This document shows positions 30,363-38,510 of a stretch of DNA of 64,000 bases, piece by piece. Each line of letters opens with the position of its first letter. The first letter of the stretch is position 1. This stretch comes from Sva-07 sp963707515 (GTDB lineage Bacteria > Actinomycetota > Acidimicrobiia > Acidimicrobiales > Ilumatobacteraceae), in contig CAVPQI010000002.1 in NCBI GenBank assembly GCA_963707515.1, forward strand, positions 186,001 to 250,000. The letters are read 5' to 3'. Made by a program: the position numbers and the translations under genes. The notes below the pieces were generated by a model that did no database searches, was not told where the DNA came from, and saw nothing but the letters and a program-made list of their open reading frames with translations.

Positions 30363-31050
30363 CCACGCCGGCGTCGAGGGCGTGCTCGACGAGGCGCAGG
30401 CGACGGTCGCGGGCCAACAGATCGCTCGAGCCGCGCAGCCCGGTGACCCCCGCCGCGGCGTACTTCTGGCACAGCCAGTCGAGTTTGCGGTTGTACTTGG
30501 TGATCGTCCAACCGAGCCGCGAGGCGATCTGGCGGTTGGTGCCGAGCTCGTTCGACGCGTCACCGCGCAGTCGCGGTTCGCAGAGCGCGACGAGCAGCAG
30601 CCGTTGTTCGTCGTTGAGCGGCAGCGAACCGGCGGTGGTCGTCGCCTCGAGATCGACGCCGTCGCCCCCCGGTGAGAGCATCGGGTCGAGGGCGTAGAGC
30701 GGGGCGTCGACGAGCAGCTCGGTGCGCAGCTCGTACGGCCGACCGCCGGCCTCGAACGTCACGCTCGCCGTCTCGAACACCAGCGGGACCGTCGAACCGG
30801 GCGCGACGCGGGTGTACGAGGGGCCGTTGCCGTCGGCGAGCCGGAGGGCGATCGACGTGCCGGTGTTCGCCAGCCACCACATGCCGCTGTTCCAGGTGAA
30901 ACGACCGACGGCGCGGTGGAGATAGCGGTTGTCGTCGATGACGAGGTCGCCCGACCTGCCGAACGTGAGGTCGTCTCCGGGCGTCAACACCCGCTCGTCG
31001 CCGGCGAACTCGACGACCAGGTCGTGCTGGTCCGCGGCTCGCGCCGTCAT
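30325..31050 (-). CDS. FHA-domain protein with C-terminal winged-helix-like region
   Basis: 241 residues. About 15-100 form an FHA domain (LTFGRSGDLVIDD, NRYLHRAVGRF). The C-terminal half (NDEQRLLLVALCEP ... TNRQIASRLGWT ... KLDWLCQKYAAAG) looks like a helix-turn-helix/winged helix. It may read phosphothreonine states set by the kinase and PP2C at this locus. Last gene of the minus-strand chain: its ATG overlaps the stop of the upstream FHA gene (ATGA), and its 3' end overlaps the ATPase gene by 38 bp. Confidence 0.8.
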   Translation of the reverse strand: MTARAADQHDLVVEFAGDERVLTPGDDLTFGRSGDLVIDDNRYLHRAVGRFTWNSGMWWLANTGTSIALRLADGNGPSYTRVAPGSTVPLVFETASVTFEAGGRPYELRTELLVDAPLYALDPMLSPGGDGVDLEATTTAGSLPLNDEQRLLLVALCEPRLRGDASNELGTNRQIASRLGWTITKYNRKLDWLCQKYAAAGVTGLRGSSDLLARDRRLRLVEHALDAGVVSARDLDLLPPA

Positions 31051-32456
31051 CGTGCGCCGAGAGCCGGGATGGCGCGGACGACGACCGACGTCGGCCCGCC
31101 GAGGAACAGGCGGGCGTCGACCGGCAGCTCGTGGGGCACCCACGGATCGAGGACCCGCGGCTCCTCGCCGGGCCGGGCGACGATCGCTGTGCCGCTGCGC
31201 GAGCCGCAGTCGGTGACCGTGAGGGTCCAGTCCTCGAGGTCGATCCGCAGATGCGTGCGCGACACCGACGCATCGTTGCTGACGGTCACCAGGCCGGCAC
31301 GACGGTCAGCCTGCGCCGCGTCGCGATCTGGCTTCCGGCCGAGCACCAACGGACGGTCGATGGGCAGTGTCTCGCCGTCGTCGAGCTGGAGCAGCGCCAG
31401 CGGCGGCTGGGCGACGACCTCCGTCTTGGCGTTGGGGGGCAGCAGCTCGCCGCACGTGCGACAGGCCCCGACGTGGGGCGGGTTGAGGTGGCCGTTCGGA
31501 CAGCGCAGCGCCGACACGAACGGCGCCCGGTCGTCGCCGGCCGCGGTGCCGTCGGCGGCCGTGCTGTCGGCGCCCGTGCTGCCGGCGATCGTCACCTCGT
31601 CGTCGAACGGTGCCTTGTCGTCGAACGGTGCCTTGTCGTCGAACGGTGCCTTGTCGTCGAACGGCACCTCGTCGGCGCCGGCCACCGGGGGTGACTCGGG
31701 GCGGGGGACCGGATGTGGCTGTGTCTGTGGCTGTGGCGGCGGTTCCGGTGCCTTGAGGGCCGCCCGCAGGGCAGCCATGCGATCGGTCGGTCGGGTGGGG
31801 TCCGGTGCCGCCACGGCGTCGTCCGGGTCGGCAGCGGGAACGACCGGCGCAGGGGCGGGGGCCGCGGTCGACGGTGGCGCGGTCGACGGTGGCGCGGTCG
31901 ACTGTGGCGCGGTCGACTGTACCGGAGTCGGTTCCGGCACGGGCGTGGGTGCGTCGGGCGGCACGATCGCCTCGGCGGGCGGCTGCGGGACCGGCGTGGA
32001 CGCGGTCCGTGACAGCGTGATCGCGAACCCGTCGGCGAGCACCGTGCCGAGCTGCAGGTCGGTCGTCGGGTCGGCGTCGGATCCGCACCGCACGACGACC
32101 GGCCGGTCGCCGAGGCGCAGCCGGCGCTCGACCCACGACCCCGAACCGGCGCCGGAGAGCATCGGCAGGGTGGCGTCGTCGGTGTGCACCTCGAGCGCGC
32201 CCTGGACGACGAGGCGGACGTCGCCCGCCCACGTCAACACGGTGAACGGCGGCACGGAGAACGTCGCCGCCACCGTGGCGTCGGTGACCGCGTCGCACAC
32301 GTCGTCGTCGCCCGCGGCGGCGAAGGCGTCGAGCAGCGCCGCGGCGTCGGCCGGGCCGTCGGCGACGAACAGCAGCGCCGAACCACGTCGGGCGAGCACA
32401 CCGGCGCCCGTTGCCACGGCGAGTCGTGTCGCGGCGATCGAGGTGGGCGCGGTCAT
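31047..32456 (-). CDS. FHA-domain protein with zinc ribbon and proline-rich linker
   Basis: 469 residues. The first 160 are a mixed domain of unknown type. A long Pro/Ala/Thr-rich linker (about 165-290) contains FDDKAP repeats. A small zinc ribbon follows (ALRCPNGHLNPPHVGACRTCGE). The C-terminal 110 residues are an FHA domain (PLVLGRKPDRD, SVSRTHLRI, GSRSGT). It probably binds phosphothreonine peptides made by the locus Ser/Thr kinase. ATGA overlaps at both ends couple it to the PP2C gene upstream and the FHA-wHTH gene downstream. Confidence 0.85.
   Translation of the reverse strand: MTAPTSIAATRLAVATGAGVLARRGSALLFVADGPADAAALLDAFAAAGDDDVCDAVTDATVAATFSVPPFTVLTWAGDVRLVVQGALEVHTDDATLPMLSGAGSGSWVERRLRLGDRPVVVRCGSDADPTTDLQLGTVLADGFAITLSRTASTPVPQPPAEAIVPPDAPTPVPEPTPVQSTAPQSTAPPSTAPPSTAAPAPAPVVPAADPDDAVAAPDPTRPTDRMAALRAALKAPEPPPQPQTQPHPVPRPESPPVAGADEVPFDDKAPFDDKAPFDDKAPFDDEVTIAGSTGADSTAADGTAAGDDRAPFVSALRCPNGHLNPPHVGACRTCGELLPPNAKTEVVAQPPLALLQLDDGETLPIDRPLVLGRKPDRDAAQADRRAGLVTVSNDASVSRTHLRIDLEDWTLTVTDCGSRSGTAIVARPGEEPRVLDPWVPHELPVDARLFLGGPTSVVVRAIPALGAR
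31596..31670 (-). repeat. 18-bp coding tandem repeat (FDDKAP units)
   Basis: Three near-identical 18-bp units plus a diverged fourth in the linker of the FHA protein encode PFDDKA repeats. Likely variable in number between strains. Confidence 0.85.
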
Positions 32457-33253
32457 CGCTGTGCCCCGATGCGGATCGCCAGTGCGGTGCGGTCGTCCGT
32501 GCTGCCGGCGTCCGCGGAGTGAGCGACGAGGTGGTCGACCAGCGACTGGCAGTCGCCCACGCCGGCAGCGACCCACTCGTGCGGGTCGAACCGGCCGTGC
32601 ACGCCGTCGCTGCAGACGACGAGCCGATCGCCGGGTTGGACGTCGAGCACCCGCAACGAATGTTGCCGCCAGGCCGTTCGGTCGCCGAGAAACGAGGTCA
32701 GCGCGGCCGTCTTGCCACGCGCCGCCCGCAACGTCGCCGGGTCACGGCCCGCCGAACTGATCTCGGCGCCCACCGTGTGATCGCGGGTCAACTGGTGCAC
32801 CTCGGTGCCGCGCACGCGGTAGATGCGCACGTCGCCGACGTGGGAGATGGCAACCGAATCGGGTCGGCAGCGGACGACCGCGATCGCCGCGCCGACGCGG
32901 TCGTGTCCGGCGCGCCGGCCCGCGGCGACGACCGCCTCGTTGACGCTCGACATGCGCGCCGACCACCGCAACGGATGCAGCGAGGCATCGGTGCCGAAGT
33001 GATCGAGTGCTGCGGCCACGGCGGCGGTGGCGGCGATCGAACCGCCGGGACGCCCGCCCATGCCGTCGGCGACGACGAACGTGCCGTCGCGCTGGCCCCA
33101 GGCGTCCTGGTTGTCGGTTCGTGCGGTGCCGACGTGCGTCGCCGCCGCCCAGTCGTCGACGGCGGCGTTCGGCATCGCCGTGCCCGACACGAGCGCCCGC
33201 ACGCGTCCGAGGAGATCCGACGGGATCGTCGCCTCCTCGCTGATCATGCTCAT
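32453..33253 (-). CDS. PP2C-family Ser/Thr protein phosphatase (PstP-like)
   Basis: 266 residues, cytosolic. Metal-binding and core motifs are intact: VGTARTDNQDAWG, FVVADGMGGRPGG, VAISHVGDVRIYR, LVVCSDGVHG and TDDRTALAI. It should reverse the Ser/Thr kinase encoded at 44922-46445. ATGA overlaps with neighbours on both sides place it within the tightly coupled chain. Confidence 0.92.
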   Translation of the reverse strand: MSMISEEATIPSDLLGRVRALVSGTAMPNAAVDDWAAATHVGTARTDNQDAWGQRDGTFVVADGMGGRPGGSIAATAAVAAALDHFGTDASLHPLRWSARMSSVNEAVVAAGRRAGHDRVGAAIAVVRCRPDSVAISHVGDVRIYRVRGTEVHQLTRDHTVGAEISSAGRDPATLRAARGKTAALTSFLGDRTAWRQHSLRVLDVQPGDRLVVCSDGVHGRFDPHEWVAAGVGDCQSLVDHLVAHSADAGSTDDRTALAIRIGAQR

Positions 33254-33867
33254 CCCTCGACCTCGATCGGTGCCTCGCCGCCGACGTCGACCGTCGGCAC
33301 CGGACCGCTCCCGGGCGGTGGAACCGGGCCGGGATCGCCGCCGCTGTCGGAGCGGACGAACAGCCAGACGATGACGACGAGCGTGATCGCGGCGATCACG
33401 GCGATCGCCACCTTGGTGGGATCGAGACCGTGGTGGCGGTCGTGCACCGGCACCAGCGGCGCCTCATTGACCGCCGTCGCGCCCGTGAGTCGCTGCCGTG
33501 GCTCCCAGCGCACGGTCGTCGACACGTCAGGGTGGACGCTGGGCGGCGCAGCGACGTCGGGCGGTGTCGGGGTGGCGGCCGAGGGACGCGGCTGGGAGAG
33601 GATCGGTGGCGGCAGCGGCGGGGCGGGCGTCGTCGCGGGTGTGTCGGCGGGTGTCTCGGCGGCGATCTCGGCGCGGATGCGGTCGAGCAGCTCCGACGAG
33701 GCGCCGACCGTCGCTTCGGCATCGAAGTCGGACCCGGCGTCGTCCGGCGCCTCTCGTGACGCGTCGAGTGCCGCTGCCGTTTCGTCGTCGAACCAGTCGG
33801 ACTTGGCCCGCAGCTCGGCGACCCACTCCGGGTCGACGGCGGTGGTGACCTCGTCGTCGTCGGTCAC
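33250..33867 (-). CDS. Single-pass membrane protein, unknown function
   Basis: 205 residues. The acidic N-terminal part (DPEWVAELRAKSDWFDDETAAAL) and a Pro/Thr-rich middle are cytoplasmic. One membrane helix (KVAIAVIAAITLVVIVWLFV) lies near residues 155-175, followed by a short acidic/Pro external tail. No known domain. Overlaps both neighbours by ATGA. Confidence 0.75.
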   Translation of the reverse strand: MTDDDEVTTAVDPEWVAELRAKSDWFDDETAAALDASREAPDDAGSDFDAEATVGASSELLDRIRAEIAAETPADTPATTPAPPLPPPILSQPRPSAATPTPPDVAAPPSVHPDVSTTVRWEPRQRLTGATAVNEAPLVPVHDRHHGLDPTKVAIAVIAAITLVVIVWLFVRSDSGGDPGPVPPPGSGPVPTVDVGGEAPIEVEG

Positions 33868-36275
33868 GCCGGGCCTCCGTTGCTTCCGCCGACCGGATCG
33901 TCGGCGTCGGGCGGATCGGCGACGTGGGCCGGATCGTCGGCGTCGGTCGGATCGGTGCCGTCGGACCGGTCGTCACCTGAACGGATGGGGTCGCGGCGCA
34001 TCAGCGGACGCGGGTCGACACGCATCATCGTGCGTTGGGGGAGGGATCGACCGGCGAGCAGCGCATCCACGGCCTCGTCAGAATAGCGCCAGGCCTGCTC
34101 GGCGGCCTCGGACGGCGGCGGCGTCGCTGCCCAGGCGGCGCGGTCGACCTGCCGGGCGAGCCCGACGAGCTGTGGCCCCGACTCGCGCACCTCCGGCCGG
34201 GTCTCGGCGAGGAGGCGCGCCGACTCGAGTGGTGTCGCCCGGTCGGGTTGGCGGATCCCGGCCTCGTCGAAGCGATCGGTCATCTCGAACCACGCCCCGG
34301 CGATGCGCTCGGCAGGATCCGGCGCCTCGCGGCGGCGCCGCGTCCTGCGCATCTTCATGGCGATGATCAGGCCGGCGACGGCGGCGACGAGGAGCAGCGA
34401 TCCACCGACGCCGACCAGCGTCCAGCCGAGCGTGCCGAGTCCGCCCGCGGTGTCGTCGGCTTCGTCGTCGTCCTCGTCCTCCTCGTCGTCCACCGGTTCC
34501 TCCTGCTCGGGCTCGGAGAACACGTCCACGTCGGGTGGAAGCTGCGGCGGCGGGGGAGGGTTGGGCGTGGCCACCTGGTCCTCGGAGGCCACGGCGTTCT
34601 CGGTCTGCGGCTCCCGGCTGCGCGGCGGGCTGACCGGCACCGGCACCCAACCGATGCCGTCGACGCGCACCTCGATCCACGCCGCGGCGTCGGACGAACG
34701 GACCTCGGCCGTGCCGTCGACGTATCGCTCCGGTTCGATCTCGAACCCGACGACGACGCGGGCGGGGAGCTCGGCGATGCGGGCGATGAGCCCGGAGGCG
34801 GCGGCGTACTGCTCCTCGTAGCCGACGATCTGGTCCGGGTCGGCGAGGAACTGGGCGAGCCGGTAGTACGAGTGTCCCGGCGGCACGCGGGTGGTCTTGT
34901 CGTAGAAGCCCTCACCGCGGAACAGGTCGCGAATGGCGGCGATCTGGCCCCAACCGTGGTCGATGCCCTCGGTGACGTCGGCGGCGAGGTTGCGAATCTG
35001 TGGCGGCAACGCCTCGAGGTCGACCGAGTCGGAGACCACGTCGAGCCGCTCCGCGCGCAGCGCCTCGTCACTCGGCGTCGGCGGCAGGAGGGCCTCGACG
35101 GTGTACTGCATGCCGTCGGTGACGCCGCCGGGAAGGGCGATCGTGTTCGTCTCCGGGTTCTCCAACACCGTCGGCGTGGCATCGGCGAAGTCGAGCGTGC
35201 GGGCGACGCCGGGGACGGGCAGCCACGGGCCCTCGTGGTCGGCGATCGTCACCGTCGCCGTGGCCGTCGGGTCGGTGTCGGGCTGGGCGTCGGCGTCGGG
35301 GAGGCGCGTCCCGACCGGGCGGAAGTCGGAACCGGCGTCGTCGGGATCGGCGACGGTCCAGACGACGCCGTCGTACGAGCTCATGACTGCCGTCGGCCAG
35401 CGGGTCAGCGGCTCGTCGGACTGCACCTCGAAGACCACGGTCTCCTCGCGTTCGTCGGCCAGCTGGGCCTTGATCTGCACCAGCGGGCTCGGCAGCGACA
35501 GCGGATTCCACGGCGGCACGACCTCGTCGCGTAGGTCGTAACGGTCACGTGCCTCGGCCAGCGGGAGGCGTGGTCCGAGCAGCGGGGCGGCGACGGCGAC
35601 GGCGCCCACGACGAGGGCGATGCGGATGGTACGAGCGTGGCGGGCCGTCGAGGTCGTCCCTTCCAGCGTCTCCTCGCCCCTCAGATCGGTCGCCCGCTGG
35701 CGGTCGTCGAGGAACACGCCGAGCAACAGCGCCCCGACGGCGATCGCTGCGCCGACGGCGATCGACAGGTTGCGCTCCTCCTCGGTGAGCAGCACCATCA
35801 GGCCGAGGGCGATGATCGGACCGAGCACGGGCGCCACCGGCAGCGGGCTCCAGCGCAGCAACGAGCAGCCGACGACGGTGCCGAACCAGGCCAGGGCGTA
35901 CGGGGCGACGGCCAGTCGGGGCGTCAGGTCGGCGGGCGTGACCGCCGACAGCAGGTCGGCCCACGAGCGGATCAGGCCGTCGAAGAAGTCGCCGAACGAC
36001 GACACGCTGGGAACGTCGCCGACGCCGACGCTGACCGCCAGCACCCCGGCGACGACGAAGATCCCGAGTGCAAGGGCGAGCGTCTCGCCGGGGAGCAGGC
36101 GGTAGCGGTCGGCGACGAAGAACGCGCCGGCGGCGACGATCGCGCCGAACGCGGCCGGGACGAGGAAGCTCCACTGGTCGGTGATCGAGTGCAAGCCGAT
36201 CGTCGACGCCGTGGCGAGCACGGCGACGAGCGCGATCGCCAGCAATCGGCGGGTGGGAACGGGGCGGCCGCTCAT
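33864..36275 (-). CDS. TgpA-like transglutaminase-fold membrane protein, catalytic residues lost
   Basis: 803 residues. About six membrane helices in the first 230 residues (DUF3488-like), an extracytoplasmic region, a transglutaminase-like core (about 440-545), one more membrane helix near 620 and an acidic Asp-rich cytoplasmic tail. In active relatives the core has a Cys in a G-Y-C-E-Q-F context, His in D-A-H-A-W and Asp in G-W-V-P-F-D. Here the same positions read GYEEQY (about 486), DAAAW (about 530) and GWVPVPV, so Cys, His and Asp are all replaced. It is probably a structural or binding protein, not an enzyme. Its partners are the DUF58 and MoxR genes just upstream (ATGA overlap). Confidence 0.85.
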   Translation of the reverse strand: MSGRPVPTRRLLAIALVAVLATASTIGLHSITDQWSFLVPAAFGAIVAAGAFFVADRYRLLPGETLALALGIFVVAGVLAVSVGVGDVPSVSSFGDFFDGLIRSWADLLSAVTPADLTPRLAVAPYALAWFGTVVGCSLLRWSPLPVAPVLGPIIALGLMVLLTEEERNLSIAVGAAIAVGALLLGVFLDDRQRATDLRGEETLEGTTSTARHARTIRIALVVGAVAVAAPLLGPRLPLAEARDRYDLRDEVVPPWNPLSLPSPLVQIKAQLADEREETVVFEVQSDEPLTRWPTAVMSSYDGVVWTVADPDDAGSDFRPVGTRLPDADAQPDTDPTATATVTIADHEGPWLPVPGVARTLDFADATPTVLENPETNTIALPGGVTDGMQYTVEALLPPTPSDEALRAERLDVVSDSVDLEALPPQIRNLAADVTEGIDHGWGQIAAIRDLFRGEGFYDKTTRVPPGHSYYRLAQFLADPDQIVGYEEQYAAASGLIARIAELPARVVVGFEIEPERYVDGTAEVRSSDAAAWIEVRVDGIGWVPVPVSPPRSREPQTENAVASEDQVATPNPPPPPQLPPDVDVFSEPEQEEPVDDEEDEDDDEADDTAGGLGTLGWTLVGVGGSLLLVAAVAGLIIAMKMRRTRRRREAPDPAERIAGAWFEMTDRFDEAGIRQPDRATPLESARLLAETRPEVRESGPQLVGLARQVDRAAWAATPPPSEAAEQAWRYSDEAVDALLAGRSLPQRTMMRVDPRPLMRRDPIRSGDDRSDGTDPTDADDPAHVADPPDADDPVGGSNGGPA

Positions 36276-37456
36276 GCGCGGATCGCGTTCCAGGCGCTGC
36301 GGAACTCGTCGAGGGAGGCAACGGTCAACACGGTCGCTCCCGGGAGTGATCGGATCGGCGGCGCTGCACCGCTGTCCTCGCCCGGGGCGACGACGACGAG
36401 GATCACGCGGCAGCGTCGCCGGAGCAGTGAGACCGCCGGGAGGAGGTCGGCCGGTTGCCGGCTGCCGGTGACCAGCGCGACCGCCGAGGTCTGCGATTCG
36501 ACCCGGGTCAGTTCGGCGGCCGCCTGGAGGAGGGAGCGGTCACGTCCACCGCGGCCGAGCACGGTGAGTTCCTCGATCAGGCGGTCGCGGGTCCGCGGCC
36601 GCAGTCGGCCGTGCAGCCAGTCGCCGGTGGTCCGGGCGACGATCGGCAGTTGCAGGGCGAACGAGCTGAGCAGCAGCGACGTCGTGATCTCGACGGCGGT
36701 CTCGAACTGGGCGTCGTCGTGGACGTCGGCGGCGTCGTCGAGCAGCACCGCCAGGCTCGGCCGGCGGTTGTCGACGTAGTGACGGACCATCAGCGTGCCC
36801 GTGCGGGCGGTCGACATCCAGTGGATGTGGCGGCGGTCGTCGCCGAGCTGGTACGGGCGGAGCGCGTGGAAGGCGATGTCGCCGGCCGGCGACGCATCGC
36901 TGGTGGGGCCTTCGAGATCCTTGGCGAATCCGTTCGGCAAGGCTTCGACCAGCGCCCATCGGGGATGCACCCACAGCGTCGTCGCCGGTGCATGCCCGAC
37001 ACGGCGCCGGAGGAGCATCAACGGGTCGGTGCGGGTGACCTCGGCGGGGCCGATCTCCAGCTTCGCCCGCCGGTCGGTGGGCAGCGAGTAGAAGGATCGG
37101 TGCGACGATCCAGGTGCCAGCGCCGGGACGGTGACGGGCAGGATCGACGAACCGATGTGATCGTCGACGACGATCGATCGTGTCGGGCGACGGGTCGAGT
37201 TGACGGCCGTGAGCAGGGCACCCGCCGGTTCGCCGACCATCACGCGCTCGGGATCGACGGCCCGCTCGATCTGCAGGCCGAGGCGGCCGACGACGAAGCC
37301 GACGGCGATCAACAGCGACACCAGGCAGCCCGCGGCGACGACCATCAGTTCGATCCAGCCGAGACGCCAGCCGACGACGTAGCAGACGACGCCGAGCACG
37401 GCGACGACGGCACCCGACGTGGTGAACGGGCCGAGCCAGCCCGTCGCCCGTCTCAC
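36272..37456 (-). CDS. DUF58 (von Willebrand-like) membrane protein
   Basis: 394 residues from GTG 37456. Two N-terminal membrane helices (about 12-55), a beta-rich middle, then the DUF58 signature DIAFHALRPYQLGDDRRHIHW, followed by a vWA-like fold with LAVLLDDAAD. DUF58 proteins work with MoxR ATPases in envelope assembly or protein maturation. The GTG overlaps the MoxR stop (GTGA). Confidence 0.88.
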   Translation of the reverse strand: MRRATGWLGPFTTSGAVVAVLGVVCYVVGWRLGWIELMVVAAGCLVSLLIAVGFVVGRLGLQIERAVDPERVMVGEPAGALLTAVNSTRRPTRSIVVDDHIGSSILPVTVPALAPGSSHRSFYSLPTDRRAKLEIGPAEVTRTDPLMLLRRRVGHAPATTLWVHPRWALVEALPNGFAKDLEGPTSDASPAGDIAFHALRPYQLGDDRRHIHWMSTARTGTLMVRHYVDNRRPSLAVLLDDAADVHDDAQFETAVEITTSLLLSSFALQLPIVARTTGDWLHGRLRPRTRDRLIEELTVLGRGGRDRSLLQAAAELTRVESQTSAVALVTGSRQPADLLPAVSLLRRRCRVILVVVAPGEDSGAAPPIRSLPGATVLTVASLDEFRSAWNAIRA

Positions 37457-38436
37457 GGAACGGCCGGATCCCGGCGCACCGGCACCGGCGGATCGATGCG
37501 ATCGAGGACGTCGTCGACGAGATCGCCCGGGCGCACCCCGCGCAGCTCGGAGTCGGGCGTGAGGAGCAGGCGATGACCGAGTGCGGCGGGTGCCAGCACC
37601 TTGATGTCGTCGACGGTGACGAACGGCCGGGCCTGGGCGACGGCGAGCGCTCGTGCGGCGCGGACGAGGGCCAGCGCACCGCGCATCGAGGCACCGAGGC
37701 GCAGCTGATCGAGGCTGCGGGTGGCGGCGACGACGCGCACGACGTAGTCGACGATCGAGTCGTCGACGTGCACACCACGGGCGATGGCGATCATCTGCCG
37801 GGCCTCGTCGAGCGTGATCACCGGGCGCAGGTCCTCGGCGTCGGCGCCGTGGGTGACGCGGCGCACGGCGTCGACCTCGGCGTCGTGGGTCGGGTAGCCG
37901 AGCGACGTGCGCAGCAGGAAGCGGTCGAGCTGCGCTTCGGGCAGGCGGTAGGTGCCCTCCTGTTCGATCGGGTTCTGGGTGGCGATGACGACGAACGGGC
38001 GGGGCACCGGGCGGCCCTCCCCGTCGACGGTCACGTGCCGTTCCTCCATCACCTCGAGCATCGCCGCCTGGGTCTTCGGGGACGCGCGGTTGATCTCGTC
38101 GGCAAGGACGACGTTGGCGAACACCGGGCCGGGCCGGAACTCGAACGCACTGCGGCCCTGGTCGTAGATCATCCCGCCGGTGACGTCGGACGGGAGCAGG
38201 TCGGGGGTGAACTGGACCCGCCGCCAGACGCTGTCGAGCGAGTTGGCAGTCGCCTTGGCGAGCGTCGTCTTGCCGGTGCCCGGCACGTCCTCGAGCAACA
38301 GGTGCCCTTCGGCGAACAGGCACACGAGGGCGGTGGCGATCTGATCGGTCTTGCCGCGCAGCACCGTCTCGATGTTCTGCAGCACGGCGTTGAAGTGGTG
38401 GCTGAACCAGTTGGCATGTTCGTCGGTGATCGTCAT
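37453..38436 (-). CDS. MoxR-family AAA+ ATPase
   Basis: 327 residues. Walker A is LEDVPGTGKTTLAK, Walker B is VVLADEINRASPKTQ, sensor 1 is VVIATQNPIEQEGTYRLPEAQLDRF, and a C-terminal lid follows. MoxR proteins act as chaperone-like ATPases for partners with vWA/DUF58 domains, which here is the directly coupled next gene. The ATG lies 75 bp from the end of the Ig/Fn3 gene, so it may share that transcript. Confidence 0.93.
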   Translation of the reverse strand: MTITDEHANWFSHHFNAVLQNIETVLRGKTDQIATALVCLFAEGHLLLEDVPGTGKTTLAKATANSLDSVWRRVQFTPDLLPSDVTGGMIYDQGRSAFEFRPGPVFANVVLADEINRASPKTQAAMLEVMEERHVTVDGEGRPVPRPFVVIATQNPIEQEGTYRLPEAQLDRFLLRTSLGYPTHDAEVDAVRRVTHGADAEDLRPVITLDEARQMIAIARGVHVDDSIVDYVVRVVAATRSLDQLRLGASMRGALALVRAARALAVAQARPFVTVDDIKVLAPAALGHRLLLTPDSELRGVRPGDLVDDVLDRIDPPVPVRRDPAVP

Positions 38437-38510
38437 CGGATGCGGATGCCTCGTGTGGGGAAGGGACGTGGACGAGCGTCGAACGTCAGGAGCGGCTGGT
38501 GGGGGACCGG

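Noticed and set aside
36272..38323. Start of the DUF58 gene far upstream, inside the MoxR gene
   Set aside because: The upstream part is an Arg/Pro-rich shadow of MoxR; GTG 37456 with a GTGA overlap gives the family N-terminus.
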